Below, piece after piece: positions 11,440 to 22,299 of a stretch of DNA of 64,000 nt. The first letter of the stretch is position 1. Each line of letters opens with the position of its first letter. This DNA is from Branchiostoma floridae (lineage: Eukaryota; Chordata; Leptocardii; Amphioxiformes; Branchiostomatidae). The stretch lies in contig NC_049983.1 of assembly GCF_000003815.2 (NCBI RefSeq), positions 16,452,059 to 16,516,058 of the forward strand, read 5' to 3'. The notes beneath the pieces were generated by a model, which made no database searches, had not been told where the DNA came from, and was given only the letters and a program-made list of their open reading frames with translations. The translations under genes were made by a program, and so were the position numbers.

Positions 11440-13661
11440 AAATTTTTCGGAAAATGACAGCCGATACTTTGATCCTTCGCTGTGACTCAGATGAAAGTAG
11501 GAATGATCTCATTCTACTTTTGTTCTTTCACATACATCATATCAAATATTAACATGTCAAATTAACACTTATCACAGCACATTAAAATAATGCTACAGAC
11601 TTTGAAACCTTTAAGTAAATATTACATTAAAATTGGTAACATGTGGGTGAAAATACAAAATAACCCTGATTGCCAAAAAAAAGTCGGAATATCTTCAAAA
11701 AATGGTAATAAATCTCTAGTTAACATATCCCTGCATGTACAAAATAAGGAATTTTAAGGTAGCAGCCATGTTTTTGATGTTAGATGCAATGGTTTAATTG
11801 TGAAAAAAACTGAATGACCCCTGGTAACACTAAAAATAAGACATTTCTTAGTAATATTTTTTACGATATTTTTGCCAAATATTGATGGATTTCTCTATTT
11901 CTTTTTTTGTTGTGTTCCTTGTTACATCAGCTTTTGGGAAATAAAAGTGTAAAACAGTAATGTCTTATGTAAACTTTCTTATCAACTGGTAACATGTGGA
12001 AAAATAAATGGGTACACTCAATTGTGAAACAGCCGACCAGTCAACCCCATGGCATTCTATACTATATTCAGTGAGGGATAATAACAACATGACCATAGAA
12101 AAATTCACCAACCAACACTGGCCACAGAGGCCTGACTGCACAGAGGGGATGACTGATATTAGCTGAAGTTTCTTTTTAAAAACTTCATCTTTACAAAATT
12201 TCATGCAGGTTTGAAGGGAAATAATGCCAGCTTGTTGATAACCCTGGTAGTGATTTTACAAATATCAGACTCCCATGCCAGGGGCAGGGATGTCTTGCTA
12301 TTCTGAAGCAAAAGGAGATTTTGGCTGTGCTAGTGATATAACCCCTCCCTTGGGGACCTCCTGTTTGCAAACAGGAGGGTTCATGATTTTCTGACTATCA
12401 GTTGACCTTATGACCTCATGCATTTTTTTCACAGTTCACAAACACCAGGAATATGAAGTAATGAAGCAAATATGGTAAAAAGTTTCAATTTTTGGGCCAA
12501 TATGTTACATAGTGCATATTCCAGGAGCTACAAGTACATATGGAAGTTGTAGTACTGTCCAATTGCAGCATTAGGACCTTGCTTCCAGTTTGAATAAACC
12601 GCAGTTTCCCCTCACTGAGGCTCAGCCAATCAGCAGTGACTGCGTTTATAGTCATGCTTGGCCTCAAAATTGAAAATCTTGAGAACTTTCATGTGGTGAC
12701 CACTTTTCAGTATACTAACTTACATCCTTGCAAATACAAACAGCATAAGGTCTCAGCTGAGTTTCTAAAACTATCTCAAGTAGAGATGGTAGAGGTGGCA
12801 GACCATCCTGGTATAAACAAGCACAGTGATAGGTAACTCCATGGGTGGGCGAATAATTAGTCATGCATACTCCAGGCTGGCTAACAGCTGTGACTGTCTT
12901 GAAGATCTCCTTCACATCACTTCTTTGGAAACAGTCATACCTTTTGCTATGAGGGTAAGAAACAAATGGCATTGTAGTCTATATATGAGTTATTTTTCCC
13001 TGCAAGAAATCTGGATGAGCAAAGAAGATGAGCAATCTTGAAACAGAGGGAACAGGCACCCCACTGGGCAGAGTCTAACGAAGCCCACATGCATGTCATT
13101 TTGTACCTGGTGTTGTAACTTCCCTCCTGAATAAAGGACTACCAGTACAGGGTTGCTCTAGTTGACTTATTTTTTTAGTTCATGTTGTGGTTGATAAATC
13201 TACTAGCCTGTGACTAGACCCCCTCCCATTTTTTGTGTCCTCGATGTCTCTCCTCTAAGGAGTCTCACCAGGTGGCCCTCTGTCTTTCCCCACACACATA
13301 TGCAGTTATCCTGTCAGCTCCTGACACCTGCTGGTGTTGTGGAACTGGGTTAAACATATTTTTTTTAAAATTCACTTGCCCTAGAGAGCAAATTCATAAA
13401 AAATCTGCTGGCCCAAGTCAACTTTTCACTGGCCCCAAATTAAATGTTTCTATGTATATCCCTGTACTTTTCAAACCAAGGAGTTGAGACTCTTGCAGCT
13501 TGTGCGGATGTCATGTACTTGTTGACAAGGAGCATGATCTATAGTACCTTGCATTACAGCGCAAGCTTCTACTAGTTCTAGAGCAGCTCAGACCAACATC
13601 TACCCTCTAAAGAATAGCACACATGGAATGTGGGGCAAAAGGATCGAGCCAGTGGTAACTA
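11440..13661. other. Long non-coding stretch, no feature supported
   Basis: Unremarkable AT-rich DNA with only short random ORFs. Nothing with splice-bounded coding character was found. Confidence 0.4.
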
Positions 13662-14372
13662 TGACCCCGTTCACACTCAGAAAAACAATTTGAATAAAAC
13701 AGTTATCTAAATTAAAAATTTTCTATCTGACCCAAAATTGTGTTCGCATTGCTCTTGGGCAATTCGATTAGTGTGCCCTCAGTCTTATCCGAATAAAACT
13801 TTCGCAGATGTATCGCTGCGTCTTGTGGTAGTTGGCGGTGAGATTCTTAACTTTATCTCTGCACCGTTCAAGGGATTTCTCAACTCCATGCTCCACCATT
13901 CCTTTTGATATATCTTCATAAATGTCCCTGTTTTTATGGACCTTCCCAAGCTTTTTCTGCGTTTCCTCCCGCCCCAGATGGAAATGAGCAGCTTCGTTTG
14001 TTCTGGTGTTCACTTTGCGAATGATGAAGAAAATGTCCCTTTCTCTCCGCTCATTGTTGTTGGAAGTAAAACACAACGGAAAATGCTTGCTGAAAAACGA
14101 AGCGATCAGGCGTGTGTAGTGTTTCCCACACGATGCAAAGTAGGACCCCAAGTTCCCGGATGCATGACGTCACACCCCGGAACGTAGCAGAATCCTATCC
14201 ACTTGCGCGTTCACACTGCTGAATCGCATGAATCGGGACTCCCCGCAGCGCAGTTCTATCCACCTCCCCGAGTGATTTGGGAGCGTTCACACTGCAGAAA
14301 CTTATTCGAATTGGGCTGTTTATTAGGATAACATGTTTTTTCAAATTGTTTTTCTGAGTGTGAATGGGGTCA
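13662..14372. mobile_element. TIR DNA transposon (711 bp) carrying a Myb/SANT-like ORF
   Basis: Near-perfect termini TGACCCCRTTCACACTCAGA, continuing AAAACAATTTGAA, occur in inverse orientation at the two ends. GTTCACACTG is repeated internally. No clear target-site duplication was found. It carries the SANT-like ORF at 13768-14151 but no transposase, so it is a deletion derivative or the second-ORF part of a PIF/Harbinger-type element. Confidence 0.7.
13768..14151 (-). CDS. Myb/SANT-like DNA-binding domain fragment of a transposon (127 aa)
   Basis: Residues about 60-110 contain HKNRDIYEDISKGMVEHG followed by CRDKVKNLTANYHKTQR. This fits helices 2 and 3 of the Myb_DNA-bind_4 / MADF-like domain, where a typical line is RNKKVFEEIAKEL, then EQCRDKIKNLKKEYR. 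The usual N-terminal Trp-bearing helix is not seen in frame (HLGREETQKKLG stands there), so the ORF may be frameshifted. It lies within a 711-bp TIR element; PIF/Harbinger elements commonly encode a Myb-like partner protein. Its role would be transposon end binding, by inference. No stop is found inside the domain. Confidence 0.5.
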   Translation of the reverse strand: MGSYFASCGKHYTRLIASFFSKHFPLCFTSNNNERRERDIFFIIRKVNTRTNEAAHFHLGREETQKKLGKVHKNRDIYEDISKGMVEHGVEKSLERCRDKVKNLTANYHKTQRYICESFIRIRLRAH

Positions 14373-16868
14373 AGGCTGGTACTCAGGCTGGCTGATTGTG
14401 GATGAATGGTAGGGTAATTACAATTTGGCCCAATCTGCACTTTCACTTGCAATGCCAATCACCTCGCTTAGATCAAGGAGGTTCTATCAAGGCAACTTTT
14501 TTATGCCAATCTTTCTTTTTTAATTCGCTTGCTCACATCACTTTTTGGATTCCCAGAGGATGTCATCCATACAATCAAATCAACATGACCTAATTAAGAA
14601 ATAAGTGCTGTTACAGTGCAGGACTAGTATGAATGTACCTTATACCAGAAAAGCGGCCTGCAGGCCGATTTCAGCTTCTAATGAATAAATAAAGGTTTCA
14701 AACAAACAACAAACCTTAGTTTTAGGTTACATTATAATATGAAGTGTCCATCCTGGCATGGGATGATTTTTTTCAAGTTCAATTTTGGAACAGTCCCTTT
14801 TTGGCATAAGAAGGACAGAGTAAAAATTTCTAAATTTGGTCATAAGCAAATACCAACCTTTCTACTACTACTAGTTACCTTCACTTACAGATTTCCTACA
14901 GATTTGAAAATGTTTTCCTGAGAGGATGTTGGCAAGAACGGCCAACTACTATAAAATAGCTACATTGTTGGTATGTTTGTTGTGTATTAGGATCTATAGA
15001 ATTAAATATTCAGGCAGATCTACCAGTGGCATAAGGAGTTTGGCTGGTCAAGAGTCCTACCAAAGTGTCTATTCAGTAGATTAAAACCGTTAATGTATTA
15101 GAAGCTGTGGAAACAATATTCCCCTGAACACATCTTGAAATCTTTTTCAGTTTCCCTCTGTCCTAGTCTGCTGGACTAGGACTGGGTATGCATACCCAGG
15201 TGCATACCCATCAAGTGACCAGTCTAGCATTGTTGAATGCTCAGGCCTGTTATCAGTAGGGATAATCACTGCCCCTCCCACTTGCCCCACCCATCTCTTC
15301 AAGAAGGGTAAACTGCAAATCCTTTGCAATGCCAAGTGTAAACCAGCAGTCATTTGACGCATGATGGGGGGGTTGTTGATAGGAGGAGTGATGAACTGAA
15401 AGTTTTATCTAAGACCCTGTTTACACTAAAAAAAGAACAAACTGATTACGATTCCCTGGTACCTGGACTTAGATACTTTTATACTTTCGTACAACATTGT
15501 AGGTTTTCTCAAACCCAGGTCATTTAGGGTCATGACCTAACTAACATAGTATATGTTGGCAAAGAGGGAGATCTTCTGCTCAAGTCAAAGATGTCCTTGT
15601 TTTTTCGTGCATTTTTCTAGTTTGCTCTGTGCTTCATGTATTTCCTCTCTCCTCCAAAGCGCGATCAAAAGCTTAATTGTTTGCTTCCAATTCCACTTGC
15701 CTTGACCCTGTAAAGCATTTTTTTTTCTTTCCAGACATTATCGATAGGCACAAGAATAAGTTAAAGACCAAACAGGAGTGCCCTGGGCACAGCACTAAGG
15801 AAGTACTCCCTACTGTGACCATCCCAGCAGCTAGAGGGGTGAATTGACCCCTATAAATACATAAACTAATAAAAATCTCAGACTGTCTACACACTGGAAA
15901 CAAAGGTAGGGACAGATTAGCATAAAATACTGGTCAAAAATTCAAATATTTTTCTCTACTGGTTTTCAAGGAAACACTATCAAACCCTGCAGAATTATCA
16001 AGATAGTTGTAACAAAGTTACATAATCGAGGTCCTAATAACAGCAACTTTCAAATTTTGGGAAACCAACCTTGTGTTCAAATTGAAACTTTCAAGTCTGC
16101 TCTGCCAACTTTGTATCAAAATGTCTTTTTGTATCTACACATGATTGCAACTTGAAAATCTTCCTTATAACTGAATTAGCTCTGATATTTATGTGTCTAG
16201 AAATATGGCTAATAATGTGGTGTCTGTTTGCAAGTGTACCAACAGGGGCTATGTAGACTGTACATGTAACTGTCAGTTATGTCTCACAGTACCAGAGTAA
16301 GACAAGCCAGCATTTTCATTACTTTATATTCTGGGTTAGGTAAAGCTTTATGTATAATCATACTTTAATACCTAATGTAGTATCCTAATATCAAAATTGA
16401 ATTGAAAATAAACTTGTGTTGGTCAGCCGTCTCAGCCAGCCTTCCCCGATGTGAACTCCACCACAGTGAACAGAAGACTGAGCTCTAGTAGTTTACGTTA
16501 GCCGAATTTATTGGGTGGTTTTATAGTACGGGGTTGGTCTTTAAGTGAGCAAACTTGTCAGCGTGGCATGTGGTATGGGTCCCGAACTACGCAAACTTTG
16601 ACCTTGTGTACCTGGATATACAACCTCCAACTGGGGGAAAATTTGCATAGAATCTATCCACGTTGCGTTCAATTTCAGGGTTCGAGCCAAGCCGATTGTT
16701 CGCAAGTGTCTCAAACTATCTCTTAAGAATGTATTGCAAACGAGCTGGATCAGTGAAAATCCAAGCCGATTGGAGCGTTCACATTAAAAAAAACAATGAC
16801 CTCTCCACCGCAAAGCCAACACTAAGACGAAAATTATTAGGCGAGGGAAAGCAGGACTTCGGTCGTAA
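14373..16868. other. Non-coding stretch, nothing recognised
   Basis: AT-rich DNA without a supportable exon, RNA gene or repeat family. Short ORFs here look random. Confidence 0.4.
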
Positions 16869-17224
16869 TATTTTGGACTGGACAGTTGGACTCTAGGGGG
16901 TCGTAGTATTTTGGACTGGACTCAGGGGTTTGAAGCATTTGGACTGGACAGTTGGACTCTAGGGGGTCGTAGTATTTTGGACTTGGACTCAAGGGGTCGA
17001 AGCATTTGGACTGGACAGCTGGACTCTAGGGGTCGTAGTATTTTGGACTTGAACTCAAGGGGTCGAAGCATTTGGACTGGACAGTTGGACTCTAGGGGTC
17101 GTAGTATTTTGGACCCGGACTCTAGGGGTCGAAGCATTTGAACTGGACAGCTGGACTCTAGGGGTCGGAAGCAAATTTCGGTGTCGTCAACCCCCCCTCT
17201 ATTTTTTTTTTTTGGAACAGCCCA
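16869..17224. repeat. Minisatellite TTGGACTGGACAGTTGGACTCTAGGGG, locus 2
   Basis: About five units of TTGGACTGGACAGYTGGACTC plus TAGGGGTCGTAGTATT or TCGAAGCATT. The right boundary (TGTCGTCAACCCCCC, then GGAACAGCCCA ending at 17224) is the inverse of the left boundary of the first locus at 6625. Units share the core TTGGACTGGAC but use different spacers, so each array expanded independently. Confidence 0.75.
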
Positions 17225-17239
17225 ATGTGCAGCCATGCA

Positions 17240-18200
17240 TGTAAAGCTCGCCCTGCCCACGACAGTCACTCTGCCAAAATACAGTTCTCCCGCCAAAAAT
17301 TTAGCCCCCAAACACAAAATTCCTCCATCGTTCACTGCAAGAATATATCCACCACGGTACAAATTTAAAGAAAAAGGGAAATATTTCGTCTGGAATTTTT
17401 TTCCAGCGGATAAAAATCTTTTTTCCCGGAAGCCCAGTTGGCCACTGAGGTCCGCCATATTGAAAAACGGGAAGAGAGAAAATGGCGACTCGCGAAACCA
17501 AAACGATCGTCACTTCTTTCTGAGCGAAAAAATCACTTTTGCCACCGACACAAACACGAGACATCCCTGTCAAACCTTACCTAAGTACCTTATAGACTAT
17601 TTTCTGGTGTTTTTCCCGCAAGTTTGACAGAAATATTGCAGAATTTCGAGGCTGGAGTCGAGGGTTTTGCCGAGCGGGGTCAGCCCGCTTGCAAAAATAG
17701 AAGCCCAGTCAGACGACCCACCCACACAAATTCACTCACAAATATCGTTAGGAAAAACTACAAGACAACAAAACACAAGCAAACAGACTTCATAGTAAGG
17801 TAGAATGATACGTTTTCCACGGAATGCGTGTGTCAGGAGTCGTCGGGAAGGAATCTGGAAGGTTTTTCACGGGTTCTAGTCCGACGCTCGAGCTCCACAA
17901 GTAAAACAAACAAAGCAACTTACCCAAAGACGTCATGAATACACGTCACGCACACGACCTAAAATCACCACATTTATCAACTAAATTACCACACCACAAC
18001 CAGAAAAAAACGAGAACAACACTGATAACACAGTTATCTACTGTCTGCACCAACCTTTATGTCTTTCTCGGCCATTTTCGACAAGTTTCTCGGCTCCAAA
18101 ATTTTCTGTTTCGCTCGGAGGGCCGAGGATATATTTTCCAAGATGGCACCTGTAAACTCAAGAGCGCATGCGTAAGAATGAAAGTCATTTTGTTGTTGTT
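17240..18200. promoter_or_regulatory. CpG-rich promoter-like block with NRF1, YY1 and CRE-type sites
   Basis: The block is CpG-dense compared with its flanks. It contains CCGCCATATTG near 17453 (YY1-like), AAGATGGC at 18140-18147 (YY1-like), GCGCATGCGT at 18164-18173 (NRF1-type palindrome) and GACGTCA at 17930. A strong minus-strand donor TTTGG|GTAAGT ends at 17924 and a plus-strand GC|GTAAGA at about 18172. It may be the promoter and 5' UTR exon of the minus-strand Pro-rich gene. No transcript evidence is available. Confidence 0.35.
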
Positions 18201-18393
18201 GTTGTTGTGTCTCTGCAAAATAAACAACAACTAAGTTTGGTTTGTCACTAGTAATTAATTTCCTAATGAAAAAGTTGCGTTGATGCAAGAATGCCTGAAA
18301 AATTTCTGTTTAGCGGCGTATTTCGTTGGTTTGGATGCAATGTTTTGACTCGCCGCCATCTGCATTTCCAAAGCGTCGCCAAAGGGGGCGGGG

Positions 18394-18597
18394 ACTTCTC
18401 TCTAAGCAGAGGTTAGGCTTCGGCCTGTTTTGGGATTTTTTTTCGGTCTTTCTATTCTATTACGCTTTCTTTTTTTATCTGCTAGCTAAACACAAGCACA
18501 AAAAGAAAACGTGACAAAATAGAAAGTCCGTAAAAAAAACCCAGAAAGACGTCAAAACGAGCGGGAGCTTCTAACGTAATCTCTGCTTGAAGAGTAA
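18394..18597. mobile_element. Fold-back (hairpin) element, diverged copy
   Basis: Left arm CTCTAAGCAGAGGTTAGGCT and the inverse of the right arm CTTCAAGCAGAGATTACGTT bound about 200 bp. The arms pair almost throughout, with a short loop. Same family as the copy at 20294-20489. Confidence 0.65.
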
Positions 18598-19020
18598 TGT
18601 TAGAGGTTAAAGAGTGATGGGCGTTTTCAGCACGCACGAAATGGCGGGGGCTGATTAAAATGCATGAGATCATTTCAACAGATATTTTAAGCGTTATGTC
18701 ACGATCTATTCTTTGCACACGTTTTTCCGCAAGGGCATTACTGTGACCTCAAACAAAGAAGAGAAAAGCTGATCAACTGGTGCCCGTTTTTTTTAGTCCC
18801 GCATGCACGACACAGTTGAACAGATCCAAAAATAGTGTTAGAATAAATGCAAAAGTATAAACACCTTTGGCACTAGGCGGTTTGAAATGGATAAACTATT
18901 AGTATGACACCATGCACGTGTAGCTCCGGCTTTTTTTCAATGCGAATCTATAGCGTTATTGATTTAAGTAAATTAGTCACCGTGTGAAAATGTTGTAAAG
19001 AGAGAGACATATTGTGTATC

Positions 19021-19625
19021 AATAATCAGGCTAGCCTTGAAATAACGCGTTGCCGGCATTCCTGTATTAAGGAGCTAACGTTTCTTACAAAGGCTGACAC
19101 ATCGGGGGCTCAGCTTGGCGGGTGATTGTTGTATTTCTCAATAATTAGAGCCTAAAAAAATGAGCAATCAACAGTCAACAAAACTGCTAGACACCACAGT
19201 TAACCCATGACCGCATGATACCTTAGCTGCAATGTGTTATCAGGCACGTTTACAGGAGCTGAATTGTCAATAGAATTCAGGTAGTCTGTGGGACACAGAC
19301 TCTGCTGTGGGGACTGTAACTGGCACCTCCCCTCAGAGGCCGGCGGATGTTGGGCGGGCTGCTATAAGCGAGATTTAATCAGGCTAGAAATAACGCGTTG
19401 CCAGCATTCCTGTAAGAAGCTAACGTTTCGAACAAAGCCTGACACATGAGGGGCTCAGCTTGGCGGGCGATTGTTGTATCTATCAATAATTAGAGTCTAA
19501 AAAAACTAGCAAGTGAACTGTCAACAAAACTAGACACCGTTAACCCTTGCTCGCATGATACTTCAGCTGCGATGTGTTATCAGGTTATGTAAGGAGCTGA
19601 ATTGTCAATAGAATTCAGGCATCGC
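19021..19625. repeat. Two direct copies of a 250-bp non-coding unit
   Basis: 19021-19285 and about 19375-19625 align over their length (AATAACGCGTTGCCRGCATT at the start, GAGCTGAATTGTCAATAGAA at the end). They are diverged by point changes and small indels and separated by about 90 bp of unrelated sequence. No coding potential. An old local duplication. Confidence 0.8.
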
Positions 19626-20293
19626 GTTTTTTTGGTAGTCAACGGAAATTGACGGAATTTTGTCCGTTAATCTTTGGAGACTATAAATAGACGTAACACC
19701 ACCCTTATAACGTTACTGCTCTTTGATATAAAGACTAATCAAGTAATGCAATAAAGAGATGTTAGGGTCTGTACACTGAGAATGCGTTATTCATGTCCAA
19801 TGTACAATGTGAGACTCTGTGTACGCAGAAACATTTTGTTTCAATTTTAGAAGTCTGAAATTTACAACAATATTTACGACAATGTTACAACTTTCAATTC
19901 CATTGATTACGACTATAACGTTACTGCCTAGTAATACAATTTGTTTTCGAAGCTTTCTGGAGAATGTCTTATACACTTGGGTATCTGAAGTGTGCATCCC
20001 TCTGAGACTAATGATTCTTGATCAATTTATTTATTTAGACAAATTTAACATCGTGCATGTGGTGGACATGCAAAAATTGTGGGCGTTTACGTTATGGCGC
20101 ATTTGAACGAAAAAAAAATACACACACACACGCAAGTTACGTGATACATCGGAAACCTGATACCGACTGTCATCATTTGGCTTGATAGTCGTGTGCGCGC
20201 GTAAATTAGCATTATCGATTCTTGATGCAGTGTTTGTTCTTTAATGAAGTCCGATCGCCGACGTCCGTTGTTTAAAAGCAGAAATAAAGTATG

Positions 20294-20489
20294 TACTCTC
20301 CAAGCAGAGGTCAGGCTCCGGCCGTTTTTTTGACGTTTTTTTAGTCGTTTTTATCGGGTTTTCTATTTTGTACTCTTTCTTGATGCCTCGTCAGACCGCG
20401 AGACAAAGCGTACAACATGGAAAGCCCGATAAAAACGACTAAAAGAAAACGTCAAAAACAGCCGGAGCCTAACCTCTGCTTGGATAGTA
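20294..20489. mobile_element. Fold-back (hairpin) element, near-perfect 196-bp palindrome
   Basis: Left arm TACTCTCCAAGCAGAGGTCA; inverse of right arm TACTATCCAAGCAGAGGTTA. Pairing continues through CCGGC, the T-rich ACGTTTTTT segment and TCGTTTTTATCGGG to a short loop around 20390. Transcribed, it would form one long hairpin. Confidence 0.8.
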
Positions 20490-21422
20490 AAATAAAACCG
20501 TGGGCCTTCTAGACATTGTGGTACAGTATTTGCATACAGGGTGGGGAAAGGTCACAAAATTTGCAATCAGCTGGATGTTGTAAGTTAAATTTGTATTTTT
20601 TTTTTATTCTCAAATATTTTGCCTTTGCAACATTCAGTTCATCGTAGAATTATGACATTAAACGTTGATAAGCAAGATTCTGGTATCAATAATTAAATCA
20701 TGATCTTGCCACCAACAAGGTAATTCGCAACAATGTGTCGTGAACAATGTTACATACATACAAACTAGCTATTGGCGTGATCTGCCATGTTTGTATGGGT
20801 GGATTTTGAAACCAAATATAATCAGAATTGCTTTTGACTTTAGATTTTGGTTTTTGAATTTTAATTCATTTATTTATTCATTAATTAATTGATCTCTTTG
20901 GCACTACGCCGCAATAACGGAACACGTTTTATCTTATCCCCCGTATACGTTGGCAAAATTCAGGTCACAAAATTATGATCATAAGCAAAATATTATGTAT
21001 GCCACCCACACGCGCACGTAGTGACGCCAAGGCCTAGACTGTTTCCAAGAAGAAGAAAATTAAATAATTCAATCGCAGACTTGTACCTTCATGTGTACAT
21101 ATGCTGATTGGCTACGACTCTCCCGTTAGCCATTATAGGGTGAATGGCTAGATATCGTACAATCCTGACACCTGATTGAGTGCGAAATCGCAACTATTCA
21201 TATATACACAGGGGAGTACCATGAATTTGTTAAAAAGTCGTTTCCTTTCCAATGGCATCTAAAATGGGTCAGTGTAATTCGTGCATCTAATTGACTCTCT
21301 TAACTTTTACTGCAATCAAACTTCAGGTCGTAAGACGGGGCTGTTTTATTATAATAGTAAATTGTATGTACATCAAAGTTGTCATGGTAAGCTAAAATCT
21401 AGCTAGATCGATATCGATACAG

Positions 21423-21628
21423 TACTGTAAATGCATGTAAGTTCGCGGTAGCGGTAAAATGGTGTTTTCACGGTGGTTTTAAGTTCGCGGTAGCGCCATA
21501 GACTGTAGCCATTTAATATACTAGTAATGGATACATGTTTGCGGTGGTTTTACTACGGTTCGCGGTGAAGTGGCCACCACAAAAACCGCGAACATAAAAC
21601 TACTGCGAACAATTTTGCATTTACAGTA
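21423..21628. mobile_element. TIR element with TACTGTAAATGCA ends
   Basis: TACTGTAAATGCA at the left is inverted at the right end (TGCATTTACAGTA). Internal GTTCGCGGTAG / CCGCGAAC pairs also make it largely fold-back. 206 bp, no ORF. Confidence 0.65.
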
Positions 21629-21689
21629 ATTATAGTAGTAGCTGATGTATTTTAAATCAACATCCGTTGACGTTGTGTGCACAAAGTAG

Positions 21690-22230
21690 TGACGTACACG
21701 TACACGTGATGAGCTGTCTACCCGTACCCACAGCCAGGTTGTGTAATATCCACGTCATCTTATTATGCGAACCAGCGACGAGACAATCATTGTAGGCGGG
21801 CCTAGTACTAGACACCCGCCCCCCATAAAAATAATGAAATGGGGTAAATAATAACATCTGGCGTACCCGGGTAAACAACCTATGGTGAGAATATCTGGAT
21901 AGCCTGATAGACTACCATATACCATTACAAAACTGTAAGTAAAAGCCAGACCCATGCATGAAGCATGCTAAGGAGGCAACAAACACTTGAACTTTATATA
22001 CAAGGCCTGGAGCTGTTGTCTGGCGGAGTGACGCACACATGATGATTCGTCTACTGGCAACCAGATTGTGTAATTCACGTCATCTTATCATTATGCGACC
22101 TAGCAACAAAACAATCATATTATTACTGTGTACCGTAGACTCCCTCCAAAAAAATTCTCATGCGACATTGCAACCAGACAATTATATCACTGTAGGTGGC
22201 CTTGTATAATAGACTCCCTCCAAAACAACT
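21690..22230. repeat. Three diverged direct copies of a 75-130-bp unit upstream of the lectin gene
   Basis: Copies near 21690-21828, 22022-22150 and (partial) 22156-22230 share CACGTCATCTTATTATGCGA, ACAATCAT and GTRGACTCCCTCCAAAA-type blocks. They lie 70-600 bp upstream of the lectin start codon, so they could be promoter repeats or degraded element copies. Confidence 0.5.
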
Positions 22231-22299
22231 GGTATGAGTTGAATGGTAGCATTTTGGTTTTCTAAGCTGAGGTGGTGAGAAGAAGAAGGACTGCGTAAA

